A stretch of DNA of 64,000 nt from Vicia villosa (GCF_029867415.1 NC_081185.1:33928245-33992244); one strand, 5' to 3'; numbered from the stretch's first letter, positions 46,834-58,371 are shown. The notes: generated from the sequence alone by a model not told the origin. Translations and numbers: made by a program.

Positions 46834-48794
46834 ATGTGTTTGTGTGATTCTCTTCAATCTTTAAAGTCCCATGAAAATATATGAACCCTAACATTTTATG
46901 TGAAATCAATTGAATTTTGTGATTTGTTCATGTTCAATGTGTTGTATAAATGACCCATGGTTAGAAACATGTTTAGGAACACTATATGTGTGCTAAATTT
47001 TCTTTCAATTGATGTATGGATTGTGTACGGGTTAGTGGTTGTTGTATGAGGGGAATGGGAAATAAGAATAGTGATTTTATGAGTTTTACGTAGTGTAGGT
47101 CGATTTACACAGAAGCATGAGTCGACCTGAGCAGCCCAAAATGGCAGAAAATCCATTTTCCTTCAACATGCGTCGACCTATGAATGATGTGCATCGACCT
47201 ATAGAATTCTTTGCGTCGACTCATGTGTCGACCTGAGCTAACCCGAGAGGGGTGGAAAACATCCATGCGTCGACCTGAAGATTTCCATTTTTGGCAGATT
47301 TTGTAAAGACCATAACTTTTGATCCGTAACTCCGTTTTATGCGCCGTTTGAAGCGTTAGGAAGCTAATGAGATTGTCTATATGATAGAGTATGGTTGGTT
47401 GGCATTTGTTTAATTTAATTATGATGTTAATTGAGAATAACATGTAATTATGTGTGTATGTTATGGATGAATCTTGTATGATCAATGTTCATGGATGCAT
47501 TATGAGATGTTAATGTCATGAATTATGTGATTGATTGCTAAATGCTAATTGATGTTTGAGATTGGATTGAATGTCATGTTTTGTAATGTTGTGAAAAGTT
47601 GTAAAGATGTGATTGTGTATTTTAAGAGATAGAGAGATCGTCTTAAATGCATGAGTCTTGTTTTGTTGCGCACATACACAAGCATGACTCTTTGAAAGTG
47701 ACAATGTTGGGTAATCTCGCGAAGGTTATTTACTTGTCCCAAATCTAACGCCGAATGAGATTTGAAAGCTTAACACGGAATGAGGCTTTTGAGGTGGTTA
47801 TCTAGTCTATAGAGGAAAGACAATCAGCATGAACGGAAATGATAACGGATGGGATCCACATGCATATTGCATAGAGTCACACTTGAGTCGCATGTGTCGG
47901 TGTGAATTGTGTTTTGTGTGATTTTGCAATATGATTGGCTTGGATTAATTATGTGATGAGTATGCATAATATGGATTTTATGTGATGGTTGTATACTTGA
48001 TGGCATTTCCTTAGTGGATTATAATTGTTGAATTAGTAATTAGATATAATTACTTGAATGATGGAACTTGGTGATTTAATGATGAAACATGTTAACTTTG
48101 ATGTATGGTTATAAAAGCATGTTTTTATGAAGAGTGATGAATTGTGAAATGTATGCTTGTTTATGTTTGCATTTCCCATTATTATGTTTTCTATAATAAT
48201 TTGAATTCTCACCCTTCTGTTTGAATGTTACCCTTTGTTGGTAACGTGCAGGTTCAGACGAGTAGTAGCTAGTCTGAGGATTTAGCCGAGGAGTTCATGA
48301 GTTTGTTATTGGATTAGGTAGCGAGTCATATGCTCTGATCATATAACACTTGGGGGGGGGGTTTCTTTAGACTCATGCTTATGTTTGGATATTGGTATTT
48401 TCTATGTTTTGTTGGATATTCGGATGTATTTATTTAAGATCTTGGATATGTTGTTTAAGGCTATGTGGCCAATATTGTGGATCTCAAATTAGCATGTTTG
48501 GATATAAATGTTAAGTTGAATTTGGTATATGAATATAGTATGGGATATATTCATTGAAACTTTTAATAGCAATTCATTTGTTTTCCGCAAGCGTTTATGC
48601 ATAATGTATGAAAGCATGAGATTTACATTTGTGTTACAATATGATCTTTGCATATTAAGAATGTTGGATGTTTGTTTTAGGTTTTCATTGTGATGAAAAT
48701 AACATGTAACGCCCTTTTACTTATGCATGATTACTATGTAAGATTATATATATGTTTATATTTGGGGTTAGAAAAGGTGGGTTACACGTGTGAT
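46834..48794 (+). repeat. LTR-like repeat DNA, right part
   Basis: This continues the sequence interrupted at 35996. It contains six variants of ATGxGTCGACCT between about 47115 and 47280, a phrase seen in legume LTRs, and a G10 run at about 48352. The segment GTGCAGGTTCAGACGAGTAG (48247) also looks LTR-like. Minus-strand ORFs at 46896-48006 lack domains. Element limits are not certain. Confidence 0.35.
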
Positions 48795-49099
48795 TGGGGT
48801 GACAAAACGGGTCATGCCTATCGGATATGCCATCACTTTTTTGCATGACGAACCAGATTTTAGACCTGTACCCTCTAATAGGTCGTCCCGTTTTTTTTAG
48901 ACTTTTGCAGGCGCGAACATTAAAATAAAAATTTTGCAATTTTTAGGCTTAAAATGTGCAATGCCCAACCCGCCCTACACTCATTTGATTTCCGAGGCGA
49001 GACAAAGTTTTAGGACAACGCCTTCAACAAAGCCTACACCGTCCCGCCCGTTTTTCTAGTGGGCTTTTGCGAGACAGGCATGCCCGTTTGTCACCCCTA
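48795..49099. mobile_element. 305-bp hAT-type non-autonomous element
   Basis: The left end is TGGGGTGACAAAACGGG and the right end CCCGTTTGTCACCCCTA, imperfect inverted repeats. Flanks CGTGTGAT (48787-48794) and CATATGAT (49100-49107) match at 6 of 8 positions, an aged 8-bp duplication. GGCATGCC and CCCGCCC motifs occur inside. It has no ORF. Confidence 0.75.
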
Positions 49100-50348
49100 C
49101 ATATGATCACTATCATATAATCTCCAATTTGACCACCTCTAATTACCATTATACCCACCATTTATCATCACTTTATCCAACTCCGATGATCACTTTTTGC
49201 ACACCACTCTAACAACCTAAAATTACCATTTCAATCACTGTCAACCACCATTGTGATCATTGTCGAACATTAATCTAATCATAAATTCTAACCATCGTAA
49301 ACCACCATTTTGAATGCTAGTGATTGCCACCACCGACTATTAATATGACCACTTTAATTTGCTCATGATTTAGAATTGGGTTAAGTAAGATTTTAATCCT
49401 CCTAAATATTGCCAATTTTAATTTTAGTCCCTAAAAAAATTTCTTCAAAGAAACTAAAATCAAATAATAACAAATAATTAATGGAGCACAATTCGTAACT
49501 GTATGTGCAATTTTCTCTTAATTATTACAAAACTCTAAACCACTAAATATAACTATATATGTATATCATGTATTTATTTTATTGTTTAAGTTAGTACAAA
49601 ACAAATAAAACAATTTATATTAAAAAGAGATTATTATACTTGAAATACTACTTATATTTTTCATACATTTAATAACTAAACATGTTTAATAACTATATGA
49701 TGGCGATTTTTTTAAATCCACTAGTGATTTGAAACATGTTATATTTTAAGAAGTTACTAGAAGGATTTTAAATTCCTTTAGTTTTAGTACTTATATAAAT
49801 TCTATATCAGGGAAGAAAGCATTAGGAGTTGGAAAAGAAAGTTTAATGACAATGCAAGTACAAGTTTAATGTTGTCAGAAAAAATATTAAGAGCTTGAAG
49901 AAGACGAAGGAACATGTGTTTGAGCAACATGGTGAAAAGAGAAAAAGAATAGTTAAACAAGTCTAAAGCGTTTTAGGGTTAGGGAGGTTTGAAATCCTAT
50001 TAATATAAAACATTTTTTAGTCAAAACTTTAAATGGTGTGGCATGTAATGTGGTGTGCCACGCCAGCTTCCGTTAGAGTAAATAGACACTAGAAAACAAA
50101 AATATGGACGGAAAATTTTAGAAGGACCATTTTTTAAAGAAAAAAATTTATAGAGAATAAAATTGAATATGGAATTATATATATTTAACCCTTTAAAAAT
50201 ATATTAAGTCCCACTTTAATTTGCAAACAAATTGTTTAATTTTAAATATATTTCTTATGAATATTTATTTTATAAGAAATAAATATTTTATATTCAAGTC
50301 TCCTCCCTACACCTCTTTTTAGTCACCACACCCTATTTTTTCCATTAT
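49100..50348. other. AT-rich non-coding DNA
   Basis: No gene or complete element can be supported. TGATCAC/CACCATT phrases near 49105-49350 resemble those near 60700-60800, so a single repeat may flank Tat2 on both sides. Confidence 0.4.
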
Positions 50349-50353
50349 TCTCT

Positions 50354-51161
50354 TGTTACCCTAGGATTTCGACTTACTAAATAAATGGGCAACTAAGGCC
50401 TAAAATTGGCAATTGGGCCTCAATTTGGTGAGAAGGCCCTAAATTGGTAATTGGGCCTCAATTAAATAATTACATTGCCATTTAGGTCGAAGTGGTTCGA
50501 CCAAATAACGCTTAGTAGTCGAAGCTGTTCGACTAGAAAGATGATCAGAGGCTTCAGCGTTCGACCAAACCAAAAGGATGCGAATACTTAAGGATTTTTG
50601 GCTGCAGAAACTGAAGTGGAGGTCGAGAGGCAGTAGAAGTTAAGAGGCAGTTCCAGGCAGTTTTTCTGGCAGTTCTCACAGGACACGTGGAAGTCTCACA
50701 ATTGAAGATCTTGCATGTCGAAGACACGTGTTGACTGATAGCCAGTCGACCGTTAGTAGTAGTTATTTTATTTTTCTATTTAAGCAAGTTTTATAGGAAT
50801 AGTTAGAGGTCCGCATTTTCTACATAAACACAAGTAAAACTCAAATCTCTGCGCAATGAGTAACGAGTGCAACCTTGGAATGTACGTATGCGTACCAGTT
50901 TAATTAAATGCAATCATTTTACATTACAATTTATCTTTCAGTGCACATTTACTGCCTTCTTTTTTACTGCTTTGATTTACTTTAAAGCCTTTAATTTTAG
51001 TGTTTACTTTTACGTTAAAGTCACTATTTTACATTTAACACAAATCAGATACACATAACATAACAAAATAAAGCAATCAGTCCTGGAGTATTCTAGTTGA
51101 CTCCGCAAAGTAACCTTTAAAAAGGAAACTAGCGCTTGTTTACCATTTTTCTGGGTAAACA
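50354..51161 (+). repeat. 5' LTR of Tat2
   Basis: It starts TGTTACCCTAGGATTTCGAC and ends TTCTGGGTAAACA. CTATTTAAG near 50776 is a weak TATA candidate. The 63-codon ORF at 50867 recurs in the 3' LTR and is not called. Confidence 0.95.
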
Positions 51162-51164
51162 AAT

Positions 51165-51182
51165 TGGCACGCCCAGTGGGAC
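51165..51182 (+). promoter_or_regulatory. Primer-binding site of Tat2
   Basis: TGGCACGCCCAGTGGGAC lies 3 nt after the LTR end. The TGG start and position are diagnostic. I cannot name the matching tRNA with certainty; it differs from the PBS of the Ogre-like element at 16809. Confidence 0.75.
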
Positions 51183-51216
51183 ACGTCGATTGTTCTTTAT
51201 TTTTCTTTAGTTATGA

Positions 51217-54003
51217 ATGATATTAAGAAGTGGTCGGAAATTAACTAACATGGCTGAAGTTAATACAAATAATTCTGATCTTTCTGGAAATCAAGGAGGT
51301 GTTCTGAACGGAGGAACACCACAAAATGCCGCAGATTCGTCCCCAGTTGGAACAACAAATACTGGTGGATCGACGGCAGCAATAATGGTATCATCACCAA
51401 CGAATGTACGGTCACCGTTGAATCCATTACGACCGCCGTTTCATGGAATGATGCCTCCACCAGGTTTTAACCCTCAGTTTGGAATGCCCACGTCTATGAT
51501 GCAAGGTTTGCACACAAATCCTTCATTATATTCTGACAGCATGATGGCTACAAGAACATCAAGTCTGGGGGGTCGACCTATAGGCATAGGATATAATCAC
51601 CAGGTTTTGCCATCTTTAAGTACTACGTCAATGTTGTCAATTCGACAACAAATGGACGAAAGTAATCATGAAATGGTGAATGCCCTTACTCAACAAATGG
51701 GAACTGTTTTTACTCCCATGATAAATAACACGAATCAAAGTTATGAAATATTGGCGGGACAAATGGCCAGAATTGCAGATTTCTTTGGAGCGCCCCCACA
51801 ACCAAACCTTTCGACTACTCAAGGGTCGAATGTGAGAGGGGTCGAACCTATAGGACAAGGAGATCAAATCGAGCAAGAGATCCCTAGAATAGTACAAAGG
51901 CATCAAGATGCTGACCAGGTTCTTAGGAACATCCAACAAGATGTCAATGTTGGACACAATAATATCTCTAATGTAGTCGAACAAATTTTAGTCCAAAATG
52001 GGATAAATGTAGGTTTGCATAGACCAAATTTCGTTTCCCCGTTGTCAGAATATGTAAGGCAAACAGAATTGCCTAGGGGGTGGAAAGTCCCAAAATTCAC
52101 CAAATTTGCTGGTGAGACTGGCGAGTCGACGGTCGAACATATTGCTAGGTTCCAGACAGAGGCTGGAGAAATAGCAAACAATGAAAATCTAAAGATGAAG
52201 TATTTTCCAAGTTCTTTAACGAAAAATGCATTTACTTGGTTCACGACCTTATCTCCCCAATCTTTGTTCTCATGGAGCCAATTAGAACGATTGTTTCACG
52301 AACAATTTTATATGGGACAGTCGAAAATTAGCTTGAAAGAATTAGCAGGAGTTAGACGAAAGGGTACAGAACCAGTCGATGACTATCTAAACCGTTTTAG
52401 GTTACTGAAAGCTAGATGTTTTACACAAATTCCTGAACATGAGTTAGTCGAAATGGCTGCAGGTGGGTTAGATTATTCCATAAGGAAGAAATTAGACACC
52501 CAACATTTGAGAGACATGGCACAACTGGCAGATAGAGTACGCCAGGTCGAAAGGCTAAAGGCTGAAAAGGCTAGGGCTAATAAGTATCATAAGAAAGAGA
52601 AAATAGCTTATGTTACTACAGGTGAGTTCGACTCTAATAGCGACGATGAATACGAAGAGGGAGAGGTTAACGTGGCTGAATTAAAGCCAGGACCACCTTA
52701 TATTTGTAAATTGCTTAGACCTTCAAAAGATAAAAATCTGGTTGAAAGTAAAAATGAGAAATTCTCTTGTAAAACGTATTCATTTGATATAACGAAATGT
52801 GATGAAATATTTGATTTGTTGGTTTCTGATGGGCAAATCATAGTACCCCCGGGACTTAAAAATCCTCCTCTTGAACAAAAGAAAAAAAGAGGATTTTGTA
52901 AATTTCATAATTTCTTGGGTCATAAAACTTCTCAATGTGTCCTTTTCAGGGATTTAGTGCAAAAAGCTTTGAAAGAAGGAAGGTTACAGTTTGGAGAAAA
53001 GCCAAAGTCATCAATGCAAGTTGATACTGATCCTTTGCAAGTCGAAGAGGCTCACTATACTGAGCTTGCTGATGTGATGATGGTCGAAACTACTGATGGT
53101 TTCGTTAGAAAGCAAAGCGGCGCTACTGATGGCAAAGTTTTGAACATGGTTTATCCTGAACCAAAAGAGAGTCTTTTGAAATTCCTCGAGAGATGCCACA
53201 ATAACAACTCTCAAGTTGGATTATGTCCAAGGTGTGATGCTGTTTTTAATGTCGATGCTGCAAACAAAGTGAGGTTCGACCCTCGTCGAGGCAAGAATCG
53301 TCAATTCATGTATACAGGAGAAAATAGTGGTCGAAAGGCTGGAGAATACAGGAAGATGTTTGAAAAACCAAGGACTTTCCGTCCCAAGACGAATGTCCCT
53401 GAAGACAAATGGGTGAAACTCATTAACTTCAGAGGTAAACGTCCAGAATGGCAGATTCAAGGCGATGGAACCAATGCTGAAGGTTCTTGGACTGATAGTG
53501 GATCTAAAAGAAAAGATTACATATCTCCAAACTACAAAGGAAAGAACCCCATGACTCGAACGCAATGGAGGCGTTACCAAAGAAGCCACAAGAATGGACA
53601 AGAGGGTTCAAAAATGGTGCAGGCAGGATTTTCTCACTATCAGGCAAAACCCTTTCATAGGAAGTTGACTGAGGAGCAGGCTAAAATAGCAAATGAAAGA
53701 TTAGCTGCTGGGATGATCCTAGGAAAGAAGTTGATCAAGGAATTGGTCGACAACGATGCTCCAATCCCAAATACAGAAAAAGAGCCTGAGTATTCTCCAT
53801 TGTCAGACGAAGAAGTCGATGATAACTTTGACATAGAGTCAGATGAATTTCTAATCGACTGTGGGATTGTTTCTGTACTCCCGGCTGAGTTCGACAGAAT
53901 CTCTGAGGTATCTGAAAATGAAGATGATTTTCTTCCTGACGAGAATGTGGAAGAAACACTTGTTTGTTACTACGTGATGGGAAAAGGAGTGATAGAAGAG
54001 TAA
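51217..54003 (+). CDS. Tat2 gag (928 aa)
   Basis: This open frame starts 55 nt after the LTR. It opens MILRSGRK; an internal Met at residue 12 is an alternative start. Residues 20-140 are low-complexity and rich in Pro, Met, Asn and Ser. The retrotransposon gag domain spans about residues 280-430 (GESTVEHIARFQTEAGE, then FTWFTTLSPQSLFSWSQLER). A zinc-binding-like CKFHNFLGHKTSQC lies at about 560-574, as in Tat/Ogre Gag. The C-terminus is acidic and ends at TAA 54001-54003, in the same frame as the protease that follows, so this stop may be a mutation or a recoding site. Confidence 0.92.
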   Translation: MILRSGRKLTNMAEVNTNNSDLSGNQGGVLNGGTPQNAADSSPVGTTNTGGSTAAIMVSSPTNVRSPLNPLRPPFHGMMPPPGFNPQFGMPTSMMQGLHTNPSLYSDSMMATRTSSLGGRPIGIGYNHQVLPSLSTTSMLSIRQQMDESNHEMVNALTQQMGTVFTPMINNTNQSYEILAGQMARIADFFGAPPQPNLSTTQGSNVRGVEPIGQGDQIEQEIPRIVQRHQDADQVLRNIQQDVNVGHNNISNVVEQILVQNGINVGLHRPNFVSPLSEYVRQTELPRGWKVPKFTKFAGETGESTVEHIARFQTEAGEIANNENLKMKYFPSSLTKNAFTWFTTLSPQSLFSWSQLERLFHEQFYMGQSKISLKELAGVRRKGTEPVDDYLNRFRLLKARCFTQIPEHELVEMAAGGLDYSIRKKLDTQHLRDMAQLADRVRQVERLKAEKARANKYHKKEKIAYVTTGEFDSNSDDEYEEGEVNVAELKPGPPYICKLLRPSKDKNLVESKNEKFSCKTYSFDITKCDEIFDLLVSDGQIIVPPGLKNPPLEQKKKRGFCKFHNFLGHKTSQCVLFRDLVQKALKEGRLQFGEKPKSSMQVDTDPLQVEEAHYTELADVMMVETTDGFVRKQSGATDGKVLNMVYPEPKESLLKFLERCHNNNSQVGLCPRCDAVFNVDAANKVRFDPRRGKNRQFMYTGENSGRKAGEYRKMFEKPRTFRPKTNVPEDKWVKLINFRGKRPEWQIQGDGTNAEGSWTDSGSKRKDYISPNYKGKNPMTRTQWRRYQRSHKNGQEGSKMVQAGFSHYQAKPFHRKLTEEQAKIANERLAAGMILGKKLIKELVDNDAPIPNTEKEPEYSPLSDEEVDDNFDIESDEFLIDCGIVSVLPAEFDRISEVSENEDDFLPDENVEETLVCYYVMGKGVIEE

Positions 54004-54009
54004 AAGGCT

Positions 54010-54657
54010 GTGTTTGAGAGGCCAGGTCGAGGAATGATGTATCATTTGAAGCCTTTATTCATAAGGGCGAAAGTGGATGGTGTTCCAATAAACAAAGTGT
54101 TTGTCGATGGTGGGGCTGCTGTAAACTTAATGCCTTATTCTTCACTTCAGAAAGTGGGAAAGTCGGACAAAGACTTAAGACCCCATAATATGGTACTGTC
54201 AAATTATGAGGGCAAGACAAGTGGAATACTTGGAGTAATTCAAGTAAAACTAGCTGTTGGTTCGTCTGTCAGGTCAACCGTCTTCATGGTGATTGCATCG
54301 CAGGCAAATTTTAAACTGCTGTTGGGTCGAGAATGGATCCATGGTATTGGGGCAGTTCCTTCCACCTTACATCAGCGTGTGGCCATTTGGAGGTCAGATG
54401 GTATAGTGGAGAATATTGAAGCTGACCAAAGTTATTACAAAACTGAAAGTGGTCGCAAACATTTCGACCAGCATTTGGCAAATGTAGCTCCTTGCTACAA
54501 AGCAGAAGATGTATATCCTTCTGATGAAAGTGTGTCTAAGTATCTGAACTTAGACCCAAATTATGGTTTCATTTGGAATAAAGAAGATCCTAATGAACCA
54601 TTGAACCATGAAAGTCCTCCAGAGCAGAGGACAACAATCAAGGACGATGACCACTGA
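54010..54657 (+). CDS. Tat2 protease
   Basis: This is in frame with gag, separated by a single TAA. The retropepsin active site is VFVDGGAAVNLMPYS (about residues 30-45), and the flap-like and C-terminal strands include LLLGREWIHGIGAVPS. Such an enzyme would cut the polyprotein. After about residue 150 the sequence is acidic linker, ending TGA at 54655-54657. The RT frame starts in an overlap (from 54608), so a +1 shift or a splice would be needed to continue; in Ogre elements an intron lies near this place. Confidence 0.85.
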   Translation: MFERPGRGMMYHLKPLFIRAKVDGVPINKVFVDGGAAVNLMPYSSLQKVGKSDKDLRPHNMVLSNYEGKTSGILGVIQVKLAVGSSVRSTVFMVIASQANFKLLLGREWIHGIGAVPSTLHQRVAIWRSDGIVENIEADQSYYKTESGRKHFDQHLANVAPCYKAEDVYPSDESVSKYLNLDPNYGFIWNKEDPNEPLNHESPPEQRTTIKDDDH

Positions 54658-56362
54658 GTCAGAATACCTGGCTCGAATAACGGCCTATTTGGCCAAAAAC
54701 AAAGAAAAAGCGGCTTTAGAAGCCGAACTAGAGAAAAATATGACGATTGAGGCCATGATAGTAAAAAGTGAAAACGATCAAGAAGTCGATCATCAAGTCG
54801 AACGACTTGACGGGATATACGATGACGAACCTTTAGGTTTCGAAATGGATCCATCAGGATCGGTAAAAAGGATGCAAGCTCAAGATCCTCTTGAGGAAAT
54901 TGACTTAGGTGATGGAGTCATTAAAAGGCCTACTTATGTAAGTACAAGGCTTACAAGTGACCTAAAGACCAAGTTGACTCGACTTTTGAAAGAATACAAA
55001 GATTGTTTTGCATGGGATTACAATGAAATGCCTGGTTTAAGTCGACAGGTGGTGGAGCATCGACTACCATTAAACCCAGGGAAGAAACCTATCAAGCAGC
55101 TTCCTAGAAGATTTGCGCCAGAGGTTATGGAAAAAATCAAAATAGAAATTGAAAGATTGCTGAAAAGCAAGTTTATTCGAACTGCGAGGTATGTCTAATG
55201 GTTAGCTAATATAGTGCCTGTCATAAAGAAAAATGGTAGCCTTCGTGTATGCATCGATTTCAGAGATTTAAATAAGGCTACTCCTAAAGATGAATATCCC
55301 ATGCCAGTTGCTGAAATGTTAGTCGACTCTGCAGCCGGATTTGAATATCTCAGTTTATTGGATGGATATTCAGGCTATAACCAAATTTTTATAGCTGACG
55401 AAGATGTACCTAAGACGGCGTTTCGATGCCCAGGTGCTTTAGGAACTTATGAATGGGTGGTAATGCCTTTTGGTTTAAAAAATGCTGGAGCTACATACCA
55501 ACGAGCCATGAATTCCATGTTTCATGATTTTATTGACAAGTTTATGCAGGTTTATATTGATGATATTGTAATAAAATCTAACTCTGAAAATGGTCACTTA
55601 GACCATCTTCGAAAATCTTTTGAACGCATGAGGAAATATGGACTCAAAATGAACCCTTTAAAATGTGCTTTTGGTGTACATGCAGGGGATTTCCTAGGCT
55701 TCGTGGTTCACAAGAAAGGCATTGAGATAAACCAAAATAAGACGAAAGCCATCTTGGAGCTAAAGGCGCCAGAAACAAAGAAACAACTCCAGTCATTGTT
55801 GGGGAAGATCAATTTCTTGAGGAGATTCATCTCAAATCTAAGTGGCAAAACGAAGATATTTTCACCACTTGTGAAACTCAAGAACCAAGATCAATTCAAA
55901 TGGGAACAAGAACATCAACAGGCGTTCGACCAAATAAAAGCTTATTTAACTAAGCCTCCTATTTTGTTACCCCCCAATAGGACAAAGAATATGAAATTAT
56001 ACATAGCTGCATCAGGCTCGACAATTGGTAGTATGTTGGCCCAAGAAGATGATAATGGCGTCGAAAGAGCCATATATTATCTAAGTCGAACCCTAGTAGG
56101 TGCTGAAACTAGGTATAATGATATTGAAAAATTATGCTTATGCTTGTATTTCTCATGTAACAAACTTAAGCAATATATAAAGCCTGTTGATGTGTATGTG
56201 TCCTCTCATTTTGATATTATTAAACATATGTTGTCTAAACCAATTTTGCATAGTCGAATTGGTAAGTGGGCCTTAGCGTTGACTGAATTTTCCTTGACAT
56301 ATGTCCCTTTAAAAGCTATGAAAGGACAAGTTGTGGCTGATTTCATAGTCGACCATGGGTAA
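54608..56362 (+). pseudogene. Tat2 reverse transcriptase and first RNase H
   Basis: One frame is broken by TAA at 55196-55198, just before WLANIVPVIKKNGSLRVC, and ends at TAA 56360-56362. RT signatures are VCIDFRDLNKATPKDEYPMP, LLDGYSGYNQI (catalytic Asp), VMPFGLKNAGATYQRAM and VYIDDIVIKS (YIDD at about 55551). The following gypsy RNase H looks degenerate: the strand that usually carries the first catalytic Asp reads KLYIAASGS. This fits the Tat group, where a second RNase H is present. RT would copy element RNA to DNA. Confidence 0.9.
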
Positions 56363-58225
56363 GTCGAATTGTCTGTAAATCAAGTCGAGCAAACTAATTG
56401 GAAATTGTTTTTCGATGGCTCTAGTCACAAAAATGGTTCAGGCATTGGAGTCCTAATTATTTCCCCTAAGGGACTTCCAACTAAGTTCCATTACAAAATG
56501 AAAGAAGTATGCTCTAATAATGAAGTCGAATACGAAGCCTTGATTACTGGTTTGAAAGCCCTAATAGATTTGGGGGCAACCCGGGTTGAGATTCGAGGTG
56601 ATTCCGAATTAGTGATTCGACAAATCAAAAAAGAGTATAAGTGCATTAAAGAAAATCTAATAATGTATTATGCAATCGTGATACGCTTATTAGAAAGCTT
56701 CGAGCATGTTGAGATCTTGCATGTACCAAGATCCAACAATTACATTGCCAATGAATTGGCACAAATTGCTTCTGGGTATAGAGTTTCTAAAGACAAGTTG
56801 GAAGATATGGTCGAGATCAAGAATAAAGAAACTCATGAAGTATTAAATAAATTGGGTCAATTGTCGACGTCAAAATTCGAGGGGGTAGATGATGATGTTG
56901 AAATTGAAAATTTGTATGCATTGGAAATTTTTGCCATCGACAATATGACTGATGCTGATTGGAGAAACCCATTGGTCCAATACCTAAATAATCCAGTCGG
57001 AGGAACTGATCGAAAGATTAAATATAGAGCTCTAAACTATGTTATATTAGGAAATGATTTATACAAGAAAACAGCCGAGGGTGTATTGTTGAAATGCTTA
57101 AGTGAAGCTGAAGCATATTTGGCTGTGTCAGAAGTTCATAGTGGTGTTTGTGGAGCTCATCAATCAGGTCATAAGATGAAATGGTTGTTGTTTAGACAAG
57201 GTTTATATTGGCCGACAATGTTAAAAGACTGTATTGAATATGCAAGAGGATGCCAGGAGTGCCAGAAATTTTCAGGTATTCAACATGTTCCAGCCAGTGA
57301 ATTGCATGCGATTATTAAACCTTGGCCTTTTAGAGGATGGGCTTTGGATTTAATAGGAGAGATTAAACCTGCATCTTCCAAGCAACAAAGATTCATCTTA
57401 GTAGGAATAAATTATTTTACTAAATGGATAGAGGCAATTCCACTAGTTAATGCTGATCAAGAAGCAGTGATTAGTTTCATACAAAAACACATTATCTATA
57501 GATATGGGATTCCAGAAACTATCACTACTGATCAAGGAACAATTTTTGTTGGTAAAAAAATGCAAGCTTTTGCAGCAGAAACAGGGTTTAAATTGCTGAC
57601 ATCTACTCCATATTATGCCCAGGCAAATGGTCAGGTCGAAGCTGCTAATAAAGTTATCATAAATTTAATAAAGAAGCATGTGGGAAAAAAGCCAAGAAAT
57701 TGGCATCAAACGCTCGACCAAATCCTTTGGGCTTGTCGAACGTCACCAAAGGAAGCAATAAAAACTACCCCATTTCGTTTGACTTTTGGGCACGATGCTG
57801 TATTGCCTGCAGAGATTCATCTACAGTCGACAAGAATTCAACGACAAAATAGTCTCTCGTCTGACGAATACTGGAATATGATGTTAGATGAGTTAGTCGA
57901 AATAGACGAAGAGAGGCTAATAGCGTTGGATAGATTAATAAGACAAAAGGAAAAGGTGGCGAAGGCCTACAACAAGAAAGTCAAGGAGAAGACATTCATG
58001 GTAGGTGACTATGTATGGAAGGTTATTCTACCCATGGATCAAAGGAATAAGTTATTGGGTAAATGGTCCCCAAGTTGGGAAGGACCGTTTAAAATTTTGC
58101 AAGTATTTTCAAACAATGCATATGAAATTGAAGAATTAAATTCAGATGGTCGAATCTTGAGGATAAATGGTAAATATTTGAAAAAATATAAACCTATGCT
58201 TCAAGAAATTCACATAAGAGAGTAA
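56363..58225 (+). CDS. Tat2 archaeal-type RNase H and integrase
   Basis: This is in the same frame as RT, after the TAA at 56360; the first Met is at 56369. The RNase H (about residues 10-150) has Asp in FFDGSSH, Glu in EYEALITGL and Asp in RGDSELV; the fourth position reads ANELAQ, Asn instead of Asp. Integrase has His in EVHSG and GAHQSG, Cys in GCQECQ, and catalytic Asp (LDLIGEI), Asp (TTDQGT) and Glu (GQVEAAN), the last two 35 residues apart. VGINYFTKW carries Asn where Tat1 has Asp, but this is not the catalytic residue. The C-terminal domain ends RINGKYLKKYKP. It would cut RNA primers and insert the DNA copy. Confidence 0.92.
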   Translation, partial: VELSVNQVEQTNWKLFFDGSSHKNGSGIGVLIISPKGLPTKFHYKMKEVCSNNEVEYEALITGLKALIDLGATRVEIRGDSELVIRQIKKEYKCIKENLIMYYAIVIRLLESFEHVEILHVPRSNNYIANELAQIASGYRVSKDKLEDMVEIKNKETHEVLNKLGQLSTSKFEGVDDDVEIENLYALEIFAIDNMTDADWRNPLVQYLNNPVGGTDRKIKYRALNYVILGNDLYKKTAEGVLLKCLSEAEAYLAVSEVHSGVCGAHQSGHKMKWLLFRQGLYWPTMLKDCIEYARGCQECQKFSGIQHVPASELHAIIKPWPFRGWALDLIGEIKPASSKQQRFILVGINYFTKWIEAIPLVNADQEAVISFIQKHIIYRYGIPETITTDQGTIFVGKKMQAFAAETGFKLLTSTPYYAQANGQVEAANKVIINLIKKHVGKKPRNWHQTLDQILWACRTSPKEAIKTTPFRLTFGHDAVLPAEIHLQSTRIQRQNSLSSDEYWNMMLDELVEIDEERLIALDRLIRQKEKVAKAYNKKVKEKTFMVGDYVWKVILPMDQRNKLLGKWSPSWEGPFKILQVFSNNAYEIEELNSDGRILRINGKYLKKYKPMLQEIHIRE

Positions 58226-58371
58226 AAACTAAGAGATTATATTAAAATGGCTAAAAGTCTTGGCTAGTCATTACAAAAAGTGCCTTCATAAAAGGCGCAG
58301 TCATTACAAAAAAAATAAATAAATAAAAAAGAAAAAACTGGCAAACCCTAAAGCCACTAAAATGTCCAATC

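Noticed and set aside
50867..51058. 63-codon ORF in the Tat2 LTR, repeated at 59977
   Set aside because: Both copies lie in the two LTRs and differ only by LTR divergence; no domain is seen.
57408..57420. Asn in VGINYFTKW of Tat2 integrase as loss of a catalytic Asp
   Set aside because: The first catalytic Asp lies upstream in LDLIGEI and is intact; the Asn position is not part of the triad.
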